Assembly: GCA_016200085.1 (NCBI GenBank)
Contig: JACQFL010000036.1
Coordinates: 1-64,000, forward strand
Length of the DNA stretch: 64,000 nt
Source of the DNA: Candidatus Rokuibacteriota bacterium
Lineage (GTDB): Bacteria > Methylomirabilota > Methylomirabilia > Rokubacteriales > CSP1-6
Direction: 5' to 3'
The notes under the pieces were generated by a model. It made no database searches and was not told the DNA's origin. It was given only the letters and a program-made list of their open reading frames with translations. Numbering within the stretch: the first letter of the stretch is position 1; each line of letters opens with the position of its first letter. The position numbers were made by a program, and so were the translations under genes. This document shows positions 42,057 through 50,381 of this stretch, one piece after another.

Positions 42057-42296
42057 ATGGAGATCGACTGGGCGCCGCCCGTCGCCGACAAGCTGGCGCA
42101 GATCGACGCGCGCGTCACCGCCCTGCGCGTGCTCGAGGCGTCGCTTCGCGAGCGCCTCCTCGCCGATCCGGCGGTCGGGTCCGATGCCGCCACCCCGCCG
42201 CCCTCGGCCGCGGCGCCGTTCGCGGTGCTGGTCGCCGCCCGCACCGCGATCGAGCGGCTCGGCGCGACACGAGCCGCGCTGGCGCGGCGGGGGTGA
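42057..42296 (+). CDS. Small hypothetical helical protein
   Basis: A 79-residue protein from ATG 42057: E-I-D-W-A-P-P-V-A-D-K-L, then helical L-R-V-L-E-A-S-L-R-E-R-L and an Ala-rich linker. The same frame continues upstream with plausible protein sequence (F-D-L-D-A-L-I-A-L-A-A-S-E-P-T-G) back to about 41961 but offers no ATG, GTG or TTG. The native 5' end may therefore have been cut off next to the repeat at 41887-41940. I do not recognise a family. RecQ begins 57 bp downstream. Confidence 0.4.
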   Translation: MEIDWAPPVADKLAQIDARVTALRVLEASLRERLLADPAVGSDAATPPPSAAAPFAVLVAARTAIERLGATRAALARRG

Positions 42297-42339
42297 GGCG
42301 TCAACGTCTCCGGACATTCCGTCCCGGCCCGTGACGTAC

Positions 42340-42345
42340 TACCAT
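42340..42345 (+). promoter_or_regulatory. -10-like TACCAT for recQ
   Basis: TACCAT lies 8 nt before the GTG start of recQ at 42354. No ribosome site is visible between them. Confidence 0.4.
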
Positions 42346-42353
42346 CGGAAGTC

Positions 42354-44171
42354 GTGGACGAACTCTTCCAGGCCCCGGACGTGCGCGAGACGCTGCGCCG
42401 CGTCTGGGGGTACCCGGGTTTTCTGCCTCTGCAGGAGGAGGCCGTCCGCGCGGTGCTCGACGGCCGCGACAGCCTCGTGGTGCTCCCCACGGGTGGCGGC
42501 AAGTCGCTCTGCTACCAGGCGCCGGCCGCGCACCGAGAGACGCTCGCCGTCGTCGTCTCGCCGCTGATCGCCCTCATGAAGGACCAGGTCGACGCGCTGC
42601 GCCAGAACGGCGTGGCCGCGGCCTTCCTCAACAGCAGCCAGACGCGCGAGCAGCGCGCCCTGGTCGTGCGCGACGTCGCCCGCGGCCGTGTCCGGCTCCT
42701 GTACGTCGCGCCGGAGCGGCTGGTGCTGGCGGGCTTCGTCGAGGCCCTGCGCCGCGCGGAGCCGGCCTTCTTCGCCGTCGACGAGGCGCACTGCATCAGT
42801 CAGTGGGGTCACGACTTCCGCCCGGAGTATCGCCAGTTGCGCGCGCTGCGGGAGCTCTTTCCCGGCACGCCCGTGCATGCCTACACCGCGACGGCGACGC
42901 CGCCGGTGCGCGCCGACATCGTCGCCGAGCTCGGGCTGAAGGACCCGGTGATCCTCGTGGGCCGGTTCGACCGTCCGAACCTCGTCTACCGGGTGCAGCC
43001 GAGGACGGATCGGCTGCGCCAGGTGCTCGTGGCGCTCGAGCGCCACGCCGGACAGGCGGCCATCGTGTACTGCATCCGCCGCGCGGAGGTCGACGAGCTC
43101 AGCGCGGCGCTCGCGCGGCGCGGCGTCAAGGCGCTGCCATATCACGCCGGGCTCACCGACGACGAGCGCCGGCGGAACCAGGACGCCTTCGTGGACGAGC
43201 GCGTGGACGTCGTGGTGGCCACGGTGGCGTTCGGGATGGGCATCGACCGCTCCGACGTGCGCGCCGTCATCCACGCCGGCATGCCGAAGTCGCTCGAGCA
43301 TTACCAGCAGGAGGCCGGGCGCGCCGGGCGCGACGGTCTGGAGGCCGAGTGCCTGCTTCTCTGGAGCGGCGCCGACTACGGCCTGTGGAAGTCGGTGCTC
43401 GAGCGTGAGGGTGGCCCACCGCCGGGCGCGGTGCGCAAGCTCGGCGAGATGCTGGGCTTCTGCCAGGATCCGGTCTGCCGCCACCGCGCGCTGGTGACGT
43501 ACTTCGGTCAGGACCACGCCCCGGGACCCTGCGGGGCGTGCGACGTCTGCCTCGGCGAGATCGAGACGGCTCCCGATGGCGCGGCCATCGCCACGCGCGT
43601 GCTGGCGGGTGTCGCCGCGCTCCGGGGCCGGTTCGGCGCCGGGCACGTCGCCGACGTGCTCACGGGCGCGTCCACGGAGCGGATCCGCACGCTCCAGCAC
43701 GACCGGCTCGAGGCCTACGGCGCGCTCCGGGAGGCGAGCAAGCAGGACGTGCGCACCTGGATCGACCAGCTCCTGGGGCAGGGCCACGTGGAGCGCTCGG
43801 ACGGCGAGTACCCGACGGTGACGTTGACCGCGAGCGGTGCGCGCATCCTGCGCGGCGAGGAGGCGCCGGGGCCGCTGACCCGTCCGCGCAAGACTGCCCG
43901 GGCGGCGCCGGCCGGGGCCGGCGCGGCGGAGCGCGGGCCCGAGAACCGCGTCCTCTTCGAGACCCTGCGCGGCGTCCGCCGCGGCCTGGCCGAGGCCCGC
44001 GGGGTGCCGCCCTACGTCGTGTTCAGCGACGCCTCGCTGCGCGACATGGCGCGTCTGAAGCCCGTCAGCCCGGCGACGTTCCTTCAGGTGAAAGGTGTCG
44101 GCGAATGGAAATGCGCGGAGTTCGGCGACGCCTTCCTCGCGGCCATTCGGACGCACGTGGCGGCAGGCTGA
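42354..44171 (+). CDS. recQ: ATP-dependent DNA helicase RecQ
   Basis: A 605-residue 3'-5' helicase of recombinational repair. Walker A is T-G-G-G-K-S near residue 47. The DEAH-type box reads D-E-A-H-C-I-S-Q-W-G-H-D-F-R-P-E-Y, the RecQ aromatic-rich loop. Helicase motif VI is Q-E-A-G-R-A-G-R-D-G. A zinc-binding Cys set (C-R-H-R-A and C-G-A-C-D-V-C) and an RQC winged helix follow. The C-terminal HRDC domain (S-D-A-S-L-R-D-M-A) is present. Overall this is the full E. coli-like architecture. Confidence 0.96.
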   Translation: MDELFQAPDVRETLRRVWGYPGFLPLQEEAVRAVLDGRDSLVVLPTGGGKSLCYQAPAAHRETLAVVVSPLIALMKDQVDALRQNGVAAAFLNSSQTREQRALVVRDVARGRVRLLYVAPERLVLAGFVEALRRAEPAFFAVDEAHCISQWGHDFRPEYRQLRALRELFPGTPVHAYTATATPPVRADIVAELGLKDPVILVGRFDRPNLVYRVQPRTDRLRQVLVALERHAGQAAIVYCIRRAEVDELSAALARRGVKALPYHAGLTDDERRRNQDAFVDERVDVVVATVAFGMGIDRSDVRAVIHAGMPKSLEHYQQEAGRAGRDGLEAECLLLWSGADYGLWKSVLEREGGPPPGAVRKLGEMLGFCQDPVCRHRALVTYFGQDHAPGPCGACDVCLGEIETAPDGAAIATRVLAGVAALRGRFGAGHVADVLTGASTERIRTLQHDRLEAYGALREASKQDVRTWIDQLLGQGHVERSDGEYPTVTLTASGARILRGEEAPGPLTRPRKTARAAPAGAGAAERGPENRVLFETLRGVRRGLAEARGVPPYVVFSDASLRDMARLKPVSPATFLQVKGVGEWKCAEFGDAFLAAIRTHVAAG

Positions 44172-44183
44172 GCGCGACGTCCG

Positions 44184-44618
44184 TCAGGGCAGCAGCCGGA
44201 ACACCGGGTGGCGCGGCGCCTCGGCTTCGAACTCCTCGAGCGTCGAGGCCAGCGTGACGTCGAAGAACGGCCGCGTGATGGGCACCTGATGCACGTACGC
44301 TCGCAGCACCGGCGCGCTCTCGCGAGGATCGCATTCCACGGCGCGCAGGGTCTCCGCGCGGCGGCCACGTGCGAGCGTGAGCCGGCCGGCCGCTCGCACG
44401 TTGCGCACCCACTGTACCACGCCGTAGGGCGCGACGAGCCAGCGATCGGGCGGGGCTTCGACGAGGGTGACGGGGACGCTCTGCAGCCGCCCGGTCTTCC
44501 GGCCGGGCACCACGAGCAGATAGGTGCGCGGGGGTCCGAGCCCGAGACGCAGCAGCGCCCGGACGATGCGGTTGACCACGCATCGCGTGACGCCGGGACG
44601 GTAGGGCCTGGCGGCCAT
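44184..44618 (-). CDS. Deazaflavin (F420)-dependent nitroreductase-family protein
   Basis: A 144-residue split-barrel protein of the Ddn family. Diagnostic parts are V-P-G-R-K-T-G-R-L-Q-S-V-P-V, P-D-R-W-L-V-A-P-Y-G and W-V-R-N-V-R-A-A. Characterised members bind F420 and reduce quinones or nitroaromatics; some relatives bind FMN or heme. F420 use would need the fbi/cof biosynthesis genes, which are not in this window. The gene converges on recQ with 12 bp between stops. Confidence 0.85.
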   Translation of the reverse strand: MAARPYRPGVTRCVVNRIVRALLRLGLGPPRTYLLVVPGRKTGRLQSVPVTLVEAPPDRWLVAPYGVVQWVRNVRAAGRLTLARGRRAETLRAVECDPRESAPVLRAYVHQVPITRPFFDVTLASTLEEFEAEAPRHPVFRLLP

Positions 44619-44637
44619 CAGTCACGCCCGCCCGGAG

Positions 44638-44712
44638 ATCGAGGGGTGCCCGGGCTTGGCCGGGGCGCCCCGAGCGCTGGGGGGTTTGGGGGGCCATTTC
44701 GGGGCCCCCCAT
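44638..44712 (+). repeat. GC-rich intergenic repeat, copy C (two hairpins)
   Basis: The first hairpin pairs GGGGTGCCCGG with CCGGGGCGCCCC (44643-44672). The core GAGCGCTGGGGGGTTTGGGG follows. The second hairpin pairs GGGGGGCC (44688-44695) with GGCCCCCC (44703-44710). It lies between two minus-strand genes, 3' of the PPOX-type gene. Confidence 0.85.
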
Positions 44713-44729
44713 GTTGTGGCCAGTCGTGG

Positions 44730-45359
44730 TCAATAGAGCTGCTTGGCGTACGCCTCCTGGATACCGCGCTCGTACTCCTCCACCGTGACGCCCTGGGGCT
44801 TGATCTGGTCGTAGAGGACGCACGCCAGCGAGGGCAGCGCCTCGGGTCCCGGCCAGCTCTCCTGAGCCCACAGACGCGAGCGGCGGAAGGCTTTCGCACA
44901 GTGCAGGTACGCCTCTTCGACCTCGACGCCGATGCCGAGCGGCGGGGTCTTGCCTTGCACGGCGCAGCGCTGGAGGAGCTCCGGATCGCGGGTGATCCAG
45001 CCGCGGCCGTTCACGCGCAGGGTCTCCTCGCGGCCGGGCACGAGGAAGATCAGCCCGACGTGGGGATTGGCCACGAGGTTGCGCATGCCGTCGAGGCGCT
45101 TGTTGCCCGGCCGGTCCGGAATGACGAGACGGTGCTCGTCGAGCACGAGCACGAAGCCGGGAGCGTCACCTTTGGGCGAGACGTCACAGCGGCCGTCCGC
45201 GCCAGCCGTGGCCAGGAGCAGGAACGGCGAGCGCGCGATGAAGGCGCGGAAGTGCTCGTCGAGGGCCGGCCGCTCCTTCTGCAGGGCGCGGGTGCTGGGG
45301 GTGCCCATGATCTCGCGCAGCTCGCGCTCGGTCGTCACCACCTTGTCGAATGGAATCAT
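44730..45359 (-). CDS. Pyridoxamine 5'-phosphate oxidase-family (PPOX) FMN-binding protein, MSMEG_1061-like
   Basis: A 209-residue split-beta-barrel flavoprotein. Typical segments are F-L-L-L-A-T-A-G-A-D-G-R-C-D-V-S-P-K-G-D, I-P-D-R-P-G-N-K-R-L-D-G-M-R-N and N-P-H-V-G-L-I-F-L-V-P-G. The family name comes from mycobacterial proteins; the activity is unknown, and FMN-dependent reduction is likely. It is not PdxH, since the PLP-site residues differ. ATG 45359 follows a good AGGAGG site. Together with the F420-type gene downstream it forms a pair of flavin or deazaflavin enzymes. Confidence 0.88.
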   Translation of the reverse strand: MIPFDKVVTTERELREIMGTPSTRALQKERPALDEHFRAFIARSPFLLLATAGADGRCDVSPKGDAPGFVLVLDEHRLVIPDRPGNKRLDGMRNLVANPHVGLIFLVPGREETLRVNGRGWITRDPELLQRCAVQGKTPPLGIGVEVEEAYLHCAKAFRRSRLWAQESWPGPEALPSLACVLYDQIKPQGVTVEEYERGIQEAYAKQLY

Positions 45360-45589
45360 CGAGGCCTCCTGGGCCACCGAGTGTACCGCGCAGCGGCGTG
45401 GACGGGACAGCGGAATCCGTGCTACCCAGTCCGTGCGAGCCGGGCCGGAGCGGGAGGCGCGTCGATGCCAGATCCCACGGAATTCACGTTCACGAGCCGG
45501 GCGGCCGGATCGGGATCGCGGTGTGGGGGCCGCTCGACCGGTCGCCCTGGTTCGCCGCCCTCCACGGCCGTGGCGCGGGCCTGAAGGCG

Positions 45590-46123
45590 ATGATCCGCCT
45601 GCCCATGCTGCCGCGGGAGGCCCTCGACGCCGGTCTCGCCGAGATGGCGGAACGGTGGCAGGCCGATGGCGGGGACGTCAACTTCATCCGGACGTTCGGC
45701 CGGCTGCCCGAGACGCTCAAGCGCTTCGTCGCCTTCTACTCGCCGCTCGTGCGCCGGGGCCTCGTCGAGCACCGGACGAAGGAGCTCGTGCGGCTGCGCC
45801 TGGCCCAGCTCAACCGATGCCACTACTGAACGTCCACCCGCTATGCCTCGGGAAGGCATCAGGGCATCACGGAGGCGGTGGTCGCCGCGCTCCCGACCTT
45901 CGAGTCCGGATCTTTCAGCGAGCGGGAGAAGGCGGCCCTGCGCTACGCCGAGCAGATGTACGCCGACCACCACGCCGTCGACGACGCGCGGTGGACAGCG
46001 CTGCGGGTCCACTTCAGCGACGACGAGCTGCTCGAGCTGACGTGGGCGATCGCGGAGTTCATCGCCCTCGGCAAGGCGATCTACGTGCTCGGCGTGCCGT
46101 ACGGCGGTGCCGATCCGGGCTGA
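45590..46123 (+). CDS. CMD/AhpD-like protein with in-frame UGA: candidate selenoprotein (C-H-Y-U)
   Basis: A carboxymuconolactone decarboxylase/AhpD-family protein, 177 residues if UGA 45827-45829 is read through as selenocysteine 80. Before UGA it reads R-T-K-E-L-V-R-L-R-L-A-Q-L-N-R-C-H-Y. After it, in the same frame, T-S-T-R-Y-A-S-G-R-H-Q-G-I-T and an intact C-terminal half continue to TGA 46123. UGA replaces exactly the second Cys of the redox C-x-x-C motif (Cys77). A stem-loop follows at SECIS-like spacing. ATG 45590 starts the conserved N-terminus M-I-R-L-P-M-L. The alternative is a nonsense mutation of a Cys codon. Peroxide- or disulfide-linked redox chemistry is expected. Confidence 0.72.
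45843..45859 (+). promoter_or_regulatory. Candidate bacterial SECIS stem-loop
   Basis: ATGCCT (45843-45848) pairs perfectly with AGGCAT (45854-45859) around the five-base loop CGGGA; CCC (45837-45839) and GGG (45862-45864) can extend the lower stem. The loop starts 19 nt after the UGA and has G in its first two bases. This agrees with the published bacterial SECIS pattern as I recall it (loop 16-37 nt from UGA, G at loop position 1 or 2). Confidence 0.6.
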
Positions 46124-46236
46124 CCCGATCCCCTCCGGCCCCGGCGGAGGAGTCCGGCTCGATTCGGCCGTCAAATCAAGGCGTTTCGCGTCTTGACCGT
46201 GCTGGGGGGCCGTCGTACCGTCGATTCGATGCCACC

Positions 46237-46890
46237 ATGCTCGTGAGGCCGTTGCTGCTGGCCGCCGTGGTTGTCACCCAGCTCGTCACACCCGTGGCGG
46301 CGGGCCGCGTGGAGGTGAGGGTCGCCGACGACCGGGGCGATCCTCTCGAGGACGCCGTGGTCTTCCTGGCGGGCGGCACGCCGCCCCCGGGGCGGTCCGG
46401 ACTGCGTGCCGTGATGAGCCAGCGCGACCGGGAGTTCGTGCCGCGCGTGCTGCCCATCCTCGCCGGCACCGCGGTCTCCTTCCCCGACCACGACGATGTC
46501 CGTCATCACGTCTACTCGTTCTCACCCGCCCACAAGTTCGAGCTGGCGACGGGCCGGAGGCAGCCGGACGCGCCGATCGTGTTCGACACGCCCGGGGTCG
46601 TCGTGCTCGGGTGCAGCATCCACGACTGGATGCTCGGCTACGTCTACGTCCTGACCACGCCGCAGTTCACGAAGACCGGCGCGGATGGCCGGGCGCGCAT
46701 CGACGGCGTCCCCGCCGGCCCGTGGCGGGCGCGCGTGTGGCATCCGCGCCTGCGCGGCGCCGAGTCCGCCACTACGCAGGCGGTCGCCGTGCCAGCCAGC
46801 GGCACGGTGTCCGCAGTCTTCACGATCGCGCTGACGAGGGAGTGGCGGCTGCCGCGGCCGTTCATCGGGCGCTCCGAGCGGGCCCCGTAG
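46237..46890 (+). CDS. Periplasmic cupredoxin-like protein, paralogue of 37498-38193
   Basis: A 217-residue secreted protein (signal ends near V-A-A-G). The core reads F-V-P-R-V-L-P-I-L-A-G-T, D-D-V-R-H-H-V and L-G-C-S-I-H-D-W-M, giving the same C-x2-H-x2-M copper-ligand pattern as the gene at 37498. A regulatory-like beta-sandwich follows (G-V-P-A-G-P-W-R-A-R-V-W-H). Its stop overlaps the GTG of the hybrid sensor kinase (TAGTG), so the two are translationally coupled. The protein may therefore feed a copper or redox signal to that kinase, which is inference. Confidence 0.78.
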   Translation: MLVRPLLLAAVVVTQLVTPVAAGRVEVRVADDRGDPLEDAVVFLAGGTPPPGRSGLRAVMSQRDREFVPRVLPILAGTAVSFPDHDDVRHHVYSFSPAHKFELATGRRQPDAPIVFDTPGVVVLGCSIHDWMLGYVYVLTTPQFTKTGADGRARIDGVPAGPWRARVWHPRLRGAESATTQAVAVPASGTVSAVFTIALTREWRLPRPFIGRSERAP

Positions 46891-49107
46891 TGCCGTCCTT
46901 CCGCTTCCGCAGCTTCCGTCTCCGCATCGTCGTCCTGTTCCTCGCCCTGCTCGTGCTCGTCGAGGGGATCGCCTTCCTGGTCGTGGACGCGGCCCATCGC
47001 CAGGCGGCCTGGACCCAGATCGACGACGAGCTGCTGGTGGCGAGCCGCGTGTTCAATCGCCTGATCAGCGCCCGCATCGACCAGCTCTCCGGGGCCGCGC
47101 GGCTGCTGTCCGGAGACTTCGCCTTCAAGTCGGCCTACGCGATGACCGATGGCGACACCGTGCTGTCGGCGCTCCAGAACCAGCAGGCGCGGATCCGGGC
47201 GGACGTGATGGTGCTGGTGTCCACCGCGCGGCGTGTGGTGGCCGACACGCTGCATCCGCGGCTGCGCGACGCCCTTTTTCCTTTCGTCAACCTGATCCAG
47301 GAGGCGGAGGACAACGGCCAGGCCATCTCGATCGTCTTCGTCGACCGCCGGCCCTACCAGGTCGTCGTCGTCCCGCTCCTGGCGCCCCTGCCGGTGGCGT
47401 GGATCGTGATGGGCTTCCTGATCGACGACACGCTCGCCCACGAGCTGCAACGGCTCACGCACGTCCACGTGACCTTCGTGACGGTGGATCCACCCGGCGC
47501 GCCCACGCCCTTCGCGTCGACGCTGCCCCCGGCGCTGCGCGCGCCGCTCGCCGCCGCGCTGCCCCGCAGCCTCGGAGCCTCGCCGCTGACCTTCCCCCTC
47601 TCGGTGGGCGGCCGGGAGCTCGTCTCCCACTTCGCCGGGCTGGGCCGCGCGGAGGACGTCGGGGTGGCCGCCATCCTCCAGTCACCCGTCGACGAGGCCT
47701 TCGCGCCCGTCTACCGCCTGCGCATCCGGCTGGCGGCGCTCTTCGTCAGCAGCCTGCTCGTGTCCTTCGTGGTGGGCGCACGGATCGCCCGCTCCGTGTC
47801 GCGGCCGGTGGAGACCCTCGTGCAGGGCGTGCACGAGATCGAGCGTGGCCACTACGCCCATCGCGTCGTGGTGGCCCAGCCGGACGAGCTCGGCGAGCTG
47901 GCGGCGGCGGTGAATCACATGGCGGTGCAGATCGCCGAGCGCGAAGAGGCCCTGCTCCTGAGCGAGGAACAGCTGCGGCAGGCCCAGAAGATGGAAGCGA
48001 TCGGCCGGCTCGCGGGCGGCATCGCCCACGACTTCAACAACCTCCTGACCGTGATCACCGGACACAACGAGCTGCTGCGGGCAGAGCTCGGTCCCGAGGC
48101 GGCCGGGGTGCGCGCCCACGTCGACGCCGTGGAGACCACGGTCGACCGCGCGGTGACGCTGGTGCGCCAGCTGCTCGCCTTCAGCCGCAAGCAGGTGCTG
48201 CAGCCGCGAGTGCTCGACCTCAACGAGATCGTCACCAACATCAGCACGATGCTGCGCCGGCTCATCGGCGAGGACATCGACCTCGTGATGGCCGTGGGCG
48301 CGGGACTCTGGCCCGTCAAGGTCGATCCGGGCCAGTTCGAGCAGGTCATCGTCAACCTTGCGGTCAACGCCCGCGACGCCATGCCCGGGGGGGGGCCGGT
48401 TGCTCCTGCGCACCGCCAACGTGGAGCTCTCCGAGGCCGACGCGCGCCAGGCCGGCGTCTATCCCGGGCCCGTCGTGCTCCTCGAGGTGACCGACACCGG
48501 CGAGGGGATGAGCGAGGAGGTCCGCGCCCACCTCTTCGAGCCGTTCTTCACGACCAAGGAGCCAGGGCGGGGCACCGGGCTCGGGCTGTCCACGGTCTAC
48601 GGGATCCTGAAGCAGCACGGGGGGGGCATCGTCGTTGACACCGAGCCCGGCCGCGGCGCCACCTTCCGGATGTACCTGCCGCGCGCGGAGGAGCCGATGA
48701 CGCCCGCGGAGGTGCGCCTGCCGCTCGCCCGTTCCGAGCGCGGCCAGGAGACGGTCCTGCTGGTGGAGGACGAGGACGAGCTCCGCGAGCTCTCGCGCGA
48801 CGTCCTCGAGCGCCGGGGCTACACGGTGCTGGCCGCGCGCGACGGCGTGGAGGCGCTGCGCCTGTTCCAGCGCCACGTGGGGCCGATCCACCTCGTGGTG
48901 ACCGACGTCGTCATGCCCCAGATGAGCGGCCGCGAGCTGGTCGAGCGGATCTCCTCGCTGCGCCCAAATCTAAAGACGCTCTACATCTCCGGCTACACCG
49001 ACGGCACGGTGCTGCCGACGCCGTTCCTCCAGAAGCCATTCCGCCCCACCGAGCTCGCCGCCAAGGTCCGCGAGGTTCTGGGGACGGCCGTCCCGTTCGT
49101 CCGATGA
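46890..49107 (+). CDS. Hybrid sensor histidine kinase, interrupted by a +1 frameshift in a G9 run
   Basis: About 739 residues when the frame is corrected. The N-terminal membrane helix ([11 protein letters not shown]) is followed by a periplasmic sensor of about 250 residues, a second helix, HAMP, HisKA ([11 protein letters not shown]), HATPase_c and a C-terminal receiver domain ([12 protein letters not shown]). The first frame breaks after [10 protein letters not shown] at nine G residues (48387-48395). With eight Gs it would join R-L-L-L-R-T-A-N in the second frame, which carries the rest of HATPase and the receiver. A sequencing or assembly error, or slippage, is likely. Confidence 0.82.
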
Positions 49108-49220
49108 AACCGCTGGCCACCATCCATCGTGTGGATTCCGCTTGGCAACCCCTACCGGAGGTCGTATCTTCGAGCCGGAACGGCGGGCGGGAAAGGCGTC
49201 GTCATCCCCGGAGGACGTCG

Positions 49221-50204
49221 ATGAGTCGTCTCGTCGCAGGCCTCGTGCTGCTGGGGTGCCTGGGGCCGGGCGCCGCCCTCGCCCAGACCGACGAGCCCCC
49301 CCGCCCCACGGACTGGACGCTCGAGATCGGCGCCCGTCTCTGGGCGACGACCGGCAACTCCCAGTTCAGCCACGCTGATGCCGACATCGCCGGCCGCAAC
49401 CCGATCTCCGACCTGCACTGGCGCAACATGGAGGCGATCCTTCCCGAGGTGAATCTCGAGCTGGTCTGGAAGCGGTTCGTGCTGCTGGGCACCGTGGGCG
49501 GCAACGTCATCGCCGGGGGGAACTTCGAGGACGACGACTTCGCCGACCGCAACCGGGAGGGGCGCTACTCCCACACCGTGTCGACGACCAAGAACGGCGA
49601 GATCTTCTACGCGAACACGGACGTCGGCTTCCGGATCGCGCAGGGCTTCATGCGGTCGAGCACCCAGATGGGGTACGTGGACGCGCTCATCGGCTTCCAG
49701 TACTGGCGCGAGCACTACGAGGCGTGGGGGATCAAGGGCTTCCTCGACACGAGCTTCTTCGTCGGGGGGGACGGCGTCGTCTCCCGGGTGAGAGGGAACG
49801 ACATCAAGATCATCACGCACGACTTCTGGTACCAGTCCGCCCGGCTCGGGATCCGCTATCAGGTGCCGATCTGGGGCGACTGGGCCCTGAAGATGAAGCT
49901 CATCGGGCTGCCGTACACGAAATCGCGCCAGGAGGACATCCACTGGCTGCGCACCGATTTGAAGCAGGACCCCAGCGGCCGGGCCAAGGCGTCCGGCGGG
50001 GTGGGCATGGTGCTGGACGGAGGCATCACCTACAACTTCTGGCGCGGCCTCTCCGCCGAGCTCGGCTTGCAGTACATGAAGATCGATTCCAACGCCGGGA
50101 CGGAGACCATCTTCTCGGTCGACGAAGGCCCGCTGCGCTTGCGGCTGCACTCGATTACCACCGAGCGCTACGGCCCGTACTTCGGGCTCCTGTACAAGTG
50201 GTAG
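49221..50204 (+). CDS. Outer-membrane beta-barrel protein
   Basis: A 327-residue secreted protein with a signal peptide ending at G-A-A-L-A. Alternating hydrophobic strands and a C-terminal aromatic residue (G-L-L-Y-K-W) suggest an outer-membrane barrel. The segment I-S-D-L-H-W-R-N-M-E recalls omptin-like barrels, but the catalytic residues of omptins are not identifiable, so I do not call it a protease. ATG 49221 follows GGAGG. It lies 113 bp after the hybrid kinase and may be its target or part of the same envelope system. Confidence 0.7.
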   Translation: MSRLVAGLVLLGCLGPGAALAQTDEPPRPTDWTLEIGARLWATTGNSQFSHADADIAGRNPISDLHWRNMEAILPEVNLELVWKRFVLLGTVGGNVIAGGNFEDDDFADRNREGRYSHTVSTTKNGEIFYANTDVGFRIAQGFMRSSTQMGYVDALIGFQYWREHYEAWGIKGFLDTSFFVGGDGVVSRVRGNDIKIITHDFWYQSARLGIRYQVPIWGDWALKMKLIGLPYTKSRQEDIHWLRTDLKQDPSGRAKASGGVGMVLDGGITYNFWRGLSAELGLQYMKIDSNAGTETIFSVDEGPLRLRLHSITTERYGPYFGLLYKW

Positions 50205-50355
50205 CCGGGGGGCTCCGGGCGCCCCGGAGAACCGCGAGGCGATGCACGACGCGGCGGGGGGCGGGTTTGATGGTAGCTGGGGGGCTCCGGGCGCCCCCCA
50301 GACGCCCCGGGCTCGGAGCGCCCCGAGTCCCCCGGGGCGCCCCTCGATCTTCCGG
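50203..50355 (-). repeat. GC-rich intergenic repeat, copy D, with an internal duplication
   Basis: The block lies between two convergent genes. On the minus strand it reads GATCGAGGGGCGCCCC, then a core related to GAGCCCGGGGCGTCTGGGGG. Two nearly identical 20-bp stretches (near 50203 and 50273, TAGC[CT]GGGGGGCTCCGGGCG) show a partial second copy. It could end transcription from both sides. Confidence 0.75.
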
Positions 50356-50381
50356 CCACCCGCGCCGCTCGAACGTGCTTT

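Noticed and set aside
45465-45600. ATG 45465 as start of the CMD/AhpD-like protein
   Set aside because: It is in a different frame. The family-like N-terminus begins at ATG 45590 in the frame that contains the CxxU motif.
49221-50204. Omptin protease
   Set aside because: Only a short L-H-W-like segment is reminiscent; I could not identify the catalytic Asp/His residues.
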